From NCBI GenBank assembly GCA_947626195.1, contig CANQRF010000003.1, forward strand, positions 62,001 to 126,000: a stretch of 64,000 bases of DNA. Direction: 5' to 3'. How positions within the stretch are numbered: the first letter of the stretch is position 1; each line of letters opens with the position of its first letter. Both the position numbers and the translations under genes were made by a program. Under the pieces are notes generated by a model. The model saw only the letters and a program-made list of their open reading frames with translations. It searched no databases and had not been told where the DNA came from. The stretch comes from an uncultured Eggerthellaceae bacterium (GTDB taxonomy: Bacteria; Actinomycetota; Coriobacteriia; Coriobacteriales; Eggerthellaceae). Shown in pieces: positions 57,681 through 64,000 of this stretch.

Positions 57681-60050
57681 TCAAAGCATGACAGTCTCGG
57701 TAACCTTCGCTTTGATCCCATCCATTTTTCCATATTGAGATTCAACAACAACGTAATCGCCATCTTTGATTCCCAAATCTGATGCATCGGATGCGTTTAT
57801 ATCAACGCAGGGTTCAGCTGCCGCATCGAAGGCTTCCCTTAAAAGCTGGGAAGCAGTTCCGCCATCTTTGTTTTGATTAAATGACAGGAATTGCCAAAAT
57901 CTATGAACACGTCCTACTGCGACATATTTGTAGCCTGAATCTACAGCAGCTGAAGTATTCCAATTGCCTGATTCGATAGGATTGCCCTGTTCATAATAAC
58001 TATCTACTGGTTCTTCTGGAATCGGTAATGCAGGCAGCGCACCGCCGGATTGCGTTTCCAAAAAATCAGCTTTGAATAAAAGCTTGCCTGTTCCGCCGTC
58101 GGTTGGGAACCAAGTCATCTCTGGATCTGTTCCTTCAGGAATAAACTCATTGAAATCGTAAAGCTTGGCTTTGTAAGGAATAAATCCCTCACGACCAGCA
58201 TAGAACGGATTGGGAACACCTTCAGGATGGCCTAGGATAGTATCAAAATCGAAATCCTTCATATCGGAGAAATGACTATCATTTTCTTCGACTCGTTTTG
58301 CATATTCAGCCTGAATTTTTTCATTCGCAGACATGCTCGTAACAAACTCACGATCATCCGTCCAAGGCCATATTTCGGACTCAGCTTTGCCAATCCCTAG
58401 CTTCTCCGCCAAAGCAACCGATATACGCCGGAACAACTCGACATCGGAAACACTTTCAAACATAGGCTCAATTGCCGGAGCAGTAGCAACTTCCCGCTCC
58501 CAATCTTGTCTCCATGTATATGTTTCTGCCCAGCTGCAAATTGGAAGCAGTATATCTGCATAGGCGGATGCGGTCCAATGGGCTAGCCTGTTATAGACAA
58601 CAACAAGCTCTATTTCTTTGAAAGCGTTATCTGTATCTTTTTGGTTAGCGCTCGAAGAAGCAAAGTTTCCGTTGTTCATATAAACGCGGTAGCCATAGGG
58701 GTTGCGATTAAGTAATACCTCGTTTTTGCCCCAGATACCTTTCGGGCTCGGTTGAGTTCTTTCAAGAAGCGGCGTCACACTTTTAGCAGGCGCAACCATG
58801 GTGTAACCCTTTGGCCAATGATAAAAAAGATTTGTTGGATTACCCGAGGAAGCCTCGATACTAACACCTGAACCCACATTTCCCACCTGTCCACATAATC
58901 CAACAAGGCATGTGATAGCTCGAGACATCATCCATCCAGCATTGCTAGTACTGCCACCTGATGAGTTACCACCTCTGCCTATACACAACATGGCAGGTTT
59001 TTCCGTTGCGTACAGACGAGCAACTTCCCTAACCTTGTCGGCGGGAGCCCAGCTTATCTTCTCAACCTCTTCGGGCGTGTATTTTGCCACCAGCTCTTTG
59101 AATTCGTCGTAGCCATATGTATAGCTATCGATAAAGTCCTGATCGACAAGCCCCTCGTCGATAATGACGTTTGCCATAGCAAGAGCTACATAAGCATCTG
59201 TACCAGGTCTAATCGGAATATAAATGTCTGCCTTGGATGCGGTAGTAGAGAATTTAGGATCGATACAGACAAGTTTTGCCCCATATTCATATTTTGCTTT
59301 GCCATAGGAATCGGCCCATTCTTGAGGTTTTGTGACTGCGGTGTCTTCACCCCAAAGAATAAGCAGCTTTGATTTATAGGGATCAGTTTCGAGTGCGTGG
59401 TAAATATCGCCCAATGTCACCGTCGCTCCAAATTGGAGATCGTGCCAACACTCAGGACCATTAGGAGAATCGGCACCAAACAAAGTAGTAAAAACTGAGG
59501 CGGTTGCGTTTGATGCGTAATTTCCAGGATGTGCGTATCCGGCAGCAATGGTATGCGGGCCCTCTTCTTCAATGGCTCGTTTCATTACTTCAGTAATTTG
59601 ATCTATGGCCTCCTCCCAGGTGATTCTCTCGAATTCACCCCGTACGCCTTTTTCATTAGTTCTACGCATCGGATATTTAATACGATCAGGATGGTTGATA
59701 ATATCAAATCCACTCATCCCTCTCGCGCACATTCCACCTTTGTTAAAGCCATCGCAATTGCCCTCATAATGAATTATGATTCCGTCTTTCACATAGGCAG
59801 ATCCCGTGTGCAGCTGCCCGCAAGCATCACCGTTCGTGCATAATACCGGACAGATCTTATCCGCCCCATACGGGAGACCATCGCTGATGGCATCGGTGAT
59901 ATACCGCGCCGCCTCCGCGTCTACCGTCGTAGTCGTTTCTTGCATTTGAGGTGAGCATGACGTCAATAAAGATGGTGTCATTAGTGCCGCAAATCCTGCA
60001 ATTCCGGTGAGCTTCAAGAAATCGCGGCGTTTCATGTCGTCCACAGACAT
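57681..60050 (-). CDS. Tat-exported molybdopterin oxidoreductase (DMSO reductase family), catalytic subunit
   Basis: About 789 residues. A Tat signal RRDFLKL (~8-14) ends in a lipobox-like LLTSC (Cys32), suggesting a lipid-anchored exported enzyme. The N-terminal cluster region has CPVLCTNGDACG and then KGGMCARG, followed by bis-MGD-binding domains (LLILWGEDTAVTKPQEW, IRPGTDAYVALAM, CIGRGGNSSGG) and a C-terminal beta-barrel. Cys spacing differs from the classic CX2CX3C. Substrate cannot be assigned; Eggerthellaceae use such enzymes on dimethyl sulfoxide, catechols and other acceptors. Start ATG 60050 with GAAGAGGG upstream; a longer frame to 60179 is not supported. Base composition is more AT-rich than the core. 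Confidence 0.9.
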   Translation of the reverse strand: MSVDDMKRRDFLKLTGIAGFAALMTPSLLTSCSPQMQETTTTVDAEAARYITDAISDGLPYGADKICPVLCTNGDACGQLHTGSAYVKDGIIIHYEGNCDGFNKGGMCARGMSGFDIINHPDRIKYPMRRTNEKGVRGEFERITWEEAIDQITEVMKRAIEEEGPHTIAAGYAHPGNYASNATASVFTTLFGADSPNGPECWHDLQFGATVTLGDIYHALETDPYKSKLLILWGEDTAVTKPQEWADSYGKAKYEYGAKLVCIDPKFSTTASKADIYIPIRPGTDAYVALAMANVIIDEGLVDQDFIDSYTYGYDEFKELVAKYTPEEVEKISWAPADKVREVARLYATEKPAMLCIGRGGNSSGGSTSNAGWMMSRAITCLVGLCGQVGNVGSGVSIEASSGNPTNLFYHWPKGYTMVAPAKSVTPLLERTQPSPKGIWGKNEVLLNRNPYGYRVYMNNGNFASSSANQKDTDNAFKEIELVVVYNRLAHWTASAYADILLPICSWAETYTWRQDWEREVATAPAIEPMFESVSDVELFRRISVALAEKLGIGKAESEIWPWTDDREFVTSMSANEKIQAEYAKRVEENDSHFSDMKDFDFDTILGHPEGVPNPFYAGREGFIPYKAKLYDFNEFIPEGTDPEMTWFPTDGGTGKLLFKADFLETQSGGALPALPIPEEPVDSYYEQGNPIESGNWNTSAAVDSGYKYVAVGRVHRFWQFLSFNQNKDGGTASQLLREAFDAAAEPCVDINASDASDLGIKDGDYVVVESQYGKMDGIKAKVTETVML

Positions 60051-60433
60051 AACGTTCCCTCTTCCCTTTGACAGACCCGCAAAGCCACATAACGCGGTTT
60101 TCTCCTGCGGGCTTGATCGAATAGGTGGAGATTCACGGCACACAAAGAAGCGTTCGCGCGTCTTCGCTCCCTGAAACATGTCCCGATGAGCCTCTCTGCT
60201 TTGACAAGCTAGCCACTCTTGTCAAATTCATAGTGTAATACTACACTAGTACATTAGAACATTTCAATATTCAATTACGATTTCTTAAACAAGAACGAAG
60301 AAAGAGGGAACGGAGGGGCACATCAAGAACAGGGATACTTCTTCGCTTTTACGTGCTTGCGCCGTGCCGTCGCAAAACCAGTGTGCTATCGTTCGATAAT
60401 ACGATCTGGTTTAATTAGGCAGGCGGACCCTCA
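60051..60433. promoter_or_regulatory. Divergent promoter region of the molybdoenzyme operon and GntR gene
   Basis: About 380 bases, AT-rich in the middle. TAGTGTA-ATAC-TACACTA (60231-60248) is a perfect inverted repeat resembling YtrA-type operators built on GTGTA/TACAC. A second dyad, ATCGT-N8-ACGAT (60388-60405), overlaps a -10-like GATAAT (60395-60400) before the GntR gene. Confidence 0.55.
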
Positions 60434-60808
60434 ATGATAGATATCCACATAAACGAGTTCGCGGATGTACCCATCTGGATACAGATACGAAATCGTATTA
60501 TCTACCTCATGAGGGCCGGGCAATTGCATGAGGGCGACCGGCTTCCCTCCGTGCGTGAACTTGCCGTGAAATTAGGCATCAACTTCAACACGGTGAGCAA
60601 AACGTATACCGATCTTGAGAAAGACGGCTTCATAGTCACAAAACGGGGACGCGGAACCTTTGTGTGCACGCTCCCCAAACAGGAAGAGTCGAACGAAGAT
60701 TCACCGGTGGATATCCTGATCGAAGAGTTGATTAAGGCGGCATTATCCAACGGTGTGGAAAAAGATGAGCTTCTCCACCGAATCAACGAACATTTAGCGA
60801 GGAGATGA
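60434..60808 (+). CDS. GntR-family regulator, YtrA subfamily
   Basis: 124 residues. N-terminal winged HTH starts DVPIWIQIRNRIIYLMRAGQ, with GDRLPSVRELAVKLGIN and the recognition region NTVSKTYTDLEKDGF, ending RGRGTFV. The short C-terminal tail (~50 residues) is the YtrA hallmark and only allows dimerisation. Followed without gap by a slipin gene and divergent from the molybdoenzyme operon, so it may control both. Confidence 0.9.
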   Translation: MIDIHINEFADVPIWIQIRNRIIYLMRAGQLHEGDRLPSVRELAVKLGINFNTVSKTYTDLEKDGFIVTKRGRGTFVCTLPKQEESNEDSPVDILIEELIKAALSNGVEKDELLHRINEHLARR

Positions 60809-60816
60809 GGGTTTCG

Positions 60817-61731
60817 ATGGCGAGCAATAAATCAAAGCGAAAGAAGCTTTCTCAATCAGGCCCGCTCGAGGGCATTCCGCTCGATGAGCGTACTGAAAGC
60901 GCTTTGAGAAACGGTGTGCGCATCTTCCGATGGAGTATACTCCTCATCCCGCTGCTCGTGGGAATCATTGTTTCTTTCGCACTATGGAACGTCTTAGCTG
61001 CTGTCATCGGCGCGCTCATCGGGCTTATGCTCTTCTCTAGCTTACATGTTGTACTTGAGTGGGAATCGGCCGTCGTGATGCGGTTTGGCAAACTGTGCCG
61101 AGTAAAAGGCCCGGGACTTCTCTTCACCATCCCGCCAATTGAGTTTGTCGGCGCATATGTCGACCAACGGCTTACCGCTACAACATTCCAAGCGGAAAAG
61201 ACCCTTACCGCAGATTGCATGCCTGTCGATGTGGACGCCGTCCTGTTCTGGATGGTCTGGGATCCGAAAAGCGCCTGCACTGAGGTAAAGAACTACCAAG
61301 ACGCCGTCTACTGGGCAGCGCAAACGACACTGCGCGATGCCATTGGATCTATTAACGTGTCGGAGCTGAGCACTCGCCGGAAGATGCTTGACGAGGAGAT
61401 AAAAACCGCCTTGACAGCAAAAACAGAGACCTGGGGAATCACAGTCACCTCTGTTGAAATTCGCGACATCGTGATTCCCCAAGAGCTTCAGGATGCCCTG
61501 TCGAAAGAAGCTCAGGCAGAGCGTGAGCGTAATGCTCGCGTTACGCTTGCCGAAGCCGAAGAGGACATCTCTGAAATGTTTGTGAGGGCCGCCCGCAACT
61601 ACGACAGAGAGAGCGAAGCCATGGAACTACGAGCTATGAGCATGCTCTACGATGGGGTCAAAGAAAAGGGAGGACTTGTCCTCGTACCCACTTCATTGGC
61701 AGACACGTTTGGCTCTATGATTGAGAAATAG
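60817..61731 (+). CDS. Slipin/stomatin (SPFH) family membrane protein
   Basis: 304 residues. A basic cytoplasmic N-terminus, two adjacent hydrophobic segments (~32-75: WSILLIPLLVGIIVSFALW and AAVIGALIGLMLF), then the SPFH domain (WESAVVMRFGKLCRVKGPGL, SVEIRDIVIPQELQDALSKE) and a helical tail. SPFH proteins form large membrane rings. ATG 60817 has GAGGG five bases upstream; ATG 60805 overlaps the GntR TGA. Tight coupling suggests GntR-controlled membrane-stress function (inference). Confidence 0.88.
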   Translation: MASNKSKRKKLSQSGPLEGIPLDERTESALRNGVRIFRWSILLIPLLVGIIVSFALWNVLAAVIGALIGLMLFSSLHVVLEWESAVVMRFGKLCRVKGPGLLFTIPPIEFVGAYVDQRLTATTFQAEKTLTADCMPVDVDAVLFWMVWDPKSACTEVKNYQDAVYWAAQTTLRDAIGSINVSELSTRRKMLDEEIKTALTAKTETWGITVTSVEIRDIVIPQELQDALSKEAQAERERNARVTLAEAEEDISEMFVRAARNYDRESEAMELRAMSMLYDGVKEKGGLVLVPTSLADTFGSMIEK

Positions 61732-61821
61732 CAGGCTTCCTTTGCTGATAGTCGATTCTCCGCCGCGCCCCTCCACGAAAAGGATTACGCAAGGATCAAT
61801 ACTCCCGAGCAGTATCGAGCT

Positions 61822-62772
61822 TCAAGCCTCTTTGATAAGCGTATGTTCGAGAACTTTGCGATAAGAGGCGGCGAGGATCTGCTGATACATCACGGCGATG
61901 AGAACGGTGAAGGTGGTGAGCCCCGAGAAGTAGGTGGCTGCGATGATCGTCCCGACGCTGATGTTGCGCATCCCACAGGTATAGCCAATCGCAAGGCGAT
62001 CAGGCATTTTGCGCCGAAGCACCCAAGCGACAAGCGTGCCAACGGCAAACCCTCCCATGCAGAAGATGAGGATATAGACAGCGACGCCAAGCGTCGTCCA
62101 ATTCATGTGGCTTAAATAGGGCACCATTGAGGTTGCGTTCGTCGCGATGACAAGCATGAAGATGACGCGCGCAGGCGTAAAGATGAGCGGGGCGAGCTTC
62201 TCCGATCCCCATCCGTGCGTGAACTCATTCACCAGCATACCGGCAACCGCTGGAACAGCCACCATGTAGAGCAGATCGAGCATGATGCTCATGAAATCGA
62301 CCGTGGCGACCTCGCCGAGTAAAAGCGACATCGTAAAGGGCATCGTGAAGGGGCTGATCGCGGAGGAAACCACGATGACCGAAAGCGCGAGGGCGACGTT
62401 TCCACCCACCATGCCTATCCAGATGAAGCACATCACGGCGATCGGCTGGCTGAACTCGATCACCGCACCCACCAGCACATCGTGATTGCCGGGGAAAAGA
62501 AGCAACGTCACCGCGTAGGCGAGGAGCGGCATCACGATATGCACGGTCGCCAAAATGGCGAGCGCGCTCAAAGGGTGTCGCACCACCTGTGCGACGTCGT
62601 GCACACGTATATCGAGCGCGCCATGGAAGGTCATCACCGCAAACAGCGTGGGGATGATGGGGCGCAACGGCTCAAGGATCGGCGAGAAAAGGACGCCGAT
62701 GATGATGGAGGCGGGCGCAAGGATAGCCGTATGGCTTCCGATCGCCCGCCCAATCGCAAGCCACGTGTTCAT
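61822..62772 (-). CDS. Bile acid:sodium symporter (BASS) family transporter
   Basis: 316 residues with nine to ten predicted helices and the BASS crossover elements FSQPIAVMCFIWIG and GYTCGMRNISVGT. Transports organic anions with Na+; the substrate may be a bile acid, pantoate or another anion. It lies 17 bases after the metallochaperone gene on the same strand. Confidence 0.82.
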   Translation of the reverse strand: MNTWLAIGRAIGSHTAILAPASIIIGVLFSPILEPLRPIIPTLFAVMTFHGALDIRVHDVAQVVRHPLSALAILATVHIVMPLLAYAVTLLLFPGNHDVLVGAVIEFSQPIAVMCFIWIGMVGGNVALALSVIVVSSAISPFTMPFTMSLLLGEVATVDFMSIMLDLLYMVAVPAVAGMLVNEFTHGWGSEKLAPLIFTPARVIFMLVIATNATSMVPYLSHMNWTTLGVAVYILIFCMGGFAVGTLVAWVLRRKMPDRLAIGYTCGMRNISVGTIIAATYFSGLTTFTVLIAVMYQQILAASYRKVLEHTLIKEA

Positions 62773-62789
62773 GAAAGAGTCGAAGGAGC

Positions 62790-63005
62790 CTAGGCAGCGG
62801 TTATCGCGATGACCTCGTATCCCGCGCCCTCGACGGCGGCACGAAGAGCGGCTTCGTCAAGCGGTGCATCGGATTTCACTTCAGCGCGCTTTTTCTTATG
62901 CGATGCTTTCACCTTCTGCACATCGGCAACTCCGCGGAGAGCCTCCTGCACGTGGGCCTCGCACATGGGGCACTTCATGCCCTCGATCTCGATAACAGTC
63001 TTCAT
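62790..63005 (-). CDS. HMA-domain copper/heavy-metal chaperone
   Basis: 71 residues. The ferredoxin-like HMA fold has metal site GMKCPMCEAH (CXXC, residues ~11-14), followed by ALRGVADVQKVKASHKKK. CopZ-like in size. Start ATG 63005 with GAGGTTAGC upstream; the frame extends to 63101 but is unsupported. No P-type ATPase is visible nearby. Confidence 0.9.
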   Translation of the reverse strand: MKTVIEIEGMKCPMCEAHVQEALRGVADVQKVKASHKKKRAEVKSDAPLDEAALRAAVEGAGYEVIAITAA

Positions 63006-63305
63006 GCTAACCTCGAATCTTTTCCTGAATCTCTTTCGCATCTTTTCAATAAAACATTGCTTTCCATCAGCTTTTTTACCACGACCTTCCACCCCGCGCA
63101 AGAAAAATCAGCCGAACGAGACTCCACACCTCAAAGAGCACGTCCCTACGCTCTCATGCTCCTATGTTCCCCCGCCTTCTGCATACGAACCAATTGTGAA
63201 GGTTGCGCACAGGGTGAGGCAGGAGGTTGTTTTCAGAACGCGCCAAGTGTGAGACAATAGACACGAGCTATACCTGCTGCATATTAGCTTCGCGAAAGGC
63301 CTGTC

Positions 63306-64000
63306 ATGAAATCTCTGGATTCAATCGCACGCGAGTGCGGCTATGAGGTCGTATCTACAGAAGCACTGAACGAAATCGACGGAAGCGCCACCATGCTTCT
63401 CCACCCGAAGAGCGGCGCAAAGCTCCTCCTCATGCAAAACAACGATGTGAACAAGGCGTTCTCCATCACCTTCAGGACGCCGCCGCGCGACGACACCGGC
63501 GTTTTCCACATCCTTGAGCATTCGGTGCTGTGCGGCTCGCGAAAGTTCCCCGTGAAGGAACCCTTCGTCGATCTGCTGAAAAGCTCGATGCAGACCTTCC
63601 TCAACGCGATGACGTTTCCCGACAAGACCATGTATCCCGTGGCGAGCACGAATGAGAAAGACCTGCTCGATCTCATGGACGTCTATCTCGACGCGGTGTT
63701 TCATCCCGCCATCTACACCAAGCCGACGATCTTTCAGCAGGAGGGCTGGCACTACGAGCGCGAGGGAGGCCCTGACGGCACGGCGCTCACCTACAACGGC
63801 GTGGTCTACAACGAGATGAAAGGCGAGCTCTCAAATCCCGATTCCGTGCTCTTCGACGGGCTTTCCGCCGCACTCTTCCCCGACAATGCCTATCGCTTCG
63901 AATCGGGCGGCACACCTGCGGCCATTCCCACGCTCACCTACGAGGGGTTTCTCGATCACCATCGGCGCCATTATCGCACCGACAACTCCTTCATCACGCT
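63306..64000 (+). CDS. M16C insulinase-family metallopeptidase (PreP/Cym1-like), partial at right edge
   Basis: The frame starts at ATG 63306 (AAAGG upstream) and stays open to the edge (231 codons). The inverted zinc motif HILEHS (HXXEH, ~71-75) is followed by VLCGSRKFPVKEPFVDLLKS, TFLNAMTFPDKTMYPVAS and, further on, YNEMKGE with the third zinc ligand. This is the presequence-protease subfamily, usually about 970 residues, cytoplasmic in bacteria and degrading short peptides. Confidence 0.9.
   Translation, partial: MKSLDSIARECGYEVVSTEALNEIDGSATMLLHPKSGAKLLLMQNNDVNKAFSITFRTPPRDDTGVFHILEHSVLCGSRKFPVKEPFVDLLKSSMQTFLNAMTFPDKTMYPVASTNEKDLLDLMDVYLDAVFHPAIYTKPTIFQQEGWHYEREGGPDGTALTYNGVVYNEMKGELSNPDSVLFDGLSAALFPDNAYRFESGGTPAAIPTLTYEGFLDHHRRHYRTDNSFIT

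Overview
The window most likely comes from an anaerobic actinobacterium of class Coriobacteriia, probably family Eggerthellaceae (Slackia/Gordonibacter-like). This is inferred from gene content. The evidence is high-GC core genes, a LuxR-type regulator N-terminus made of a many-helix membrane domain, a DMSO-reductase-family enzyme with its own Fe-S, NrfD and TorD partners, pyruvate:ferredoxin oxidoreductase, a giant 2-hydroxyacyl-CoA dehydratase activase-like protein, oxalyl-CoA decarboxylase, and many MATE/ABC/MMPL exporters. No rRNA, tRNA or CRISPR array was seen.

Layout. 0-1.2 kb: AT-rich membrane part of a LuxR-like regulator, cut by the left edge. 1.6-13.1 kb: Q/P-tailed membrane protein, ferritin, ABC-permease fusion, alpha-galactosidase, AmmeMemoRadiSam-type radical SAM enzyme, LysR-cysK pair, aminotransferase. 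13.1-16.1 kb: nuclease lipoprotein, an LEA-like repeat protein, and an AT-rich XRE/zeta toxin-antitoxin module with two identical palindromic operators. 16.4-20.3 kb: MMPL exporter coupled to a secreted heptad-repeat protein. 20.3-21.6 kb: DUF4143 ATPase. 21.8-28.7 kb: galactoside locus (GH2, galK, galT) followed by a DUF1269 protein and an MFS transporter. 29-32.2 kb: oxalyl-CoA decarboxylase and an AEC-family permease. 32.4-36.2 kb: nifJ.

36.2-40.8 kb is an accessory island between nifJ and rsmI. It carries two tiny coupled genes, a possible membrane peptide, a DUF4160/DUF2442 pair behind a perfect palindrome, a YdeI-like protein, a patatin lacking its N-terminus, a second copy of the last 158 bp of the nifJ region, and a second DUF4143 ATPase. 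40.9-48.3 kb: rsmI, degV, the 1594-residue activase and a TetR gene, read leftward. The TetR gene is divergent from an ABC exporter (48.4-50.2 kb) across a region with two TetR-like dyads. 50.2-53.2 kb: MATE exporter, DUF488 protein, membrane-anchored secreted protein. 53.2-54.7 kb: AlbA_2/Schlafen-like gene with seven tandem GGCGCGAT boxes just upstream, flanked by two copies of a dispersed palindromic element. 55.1-60.1 kb: molybdoenzyme operon. It is divergent from a YtrA-type GntR regulator and a slipin (60.4-61.7 kb). 61.8-64 kb: BASS-family transporter, HMA metallochaperone, and the start of an M16C metallopeptidase cut by the right edge.

How the genes fit together. Central metabolism is fermentative and ferredoxin-based (nifJ). 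Galactosides are opened by GH36 and GH2 enzymes and enter through galK/galT. Oxalyl-CoA is decarboxylated by oxc, but no CoA transferase is present here. Anaerobic respiration is represented by the molybdoenzyme operon. Most unexplained signals lie in the AT-richer accessory pockets (14.4-16.1, 20.3-21.7, 36.2-40.9, 53.2-55.1 kb), where small autoregulated cassettes sit next to palindromes.
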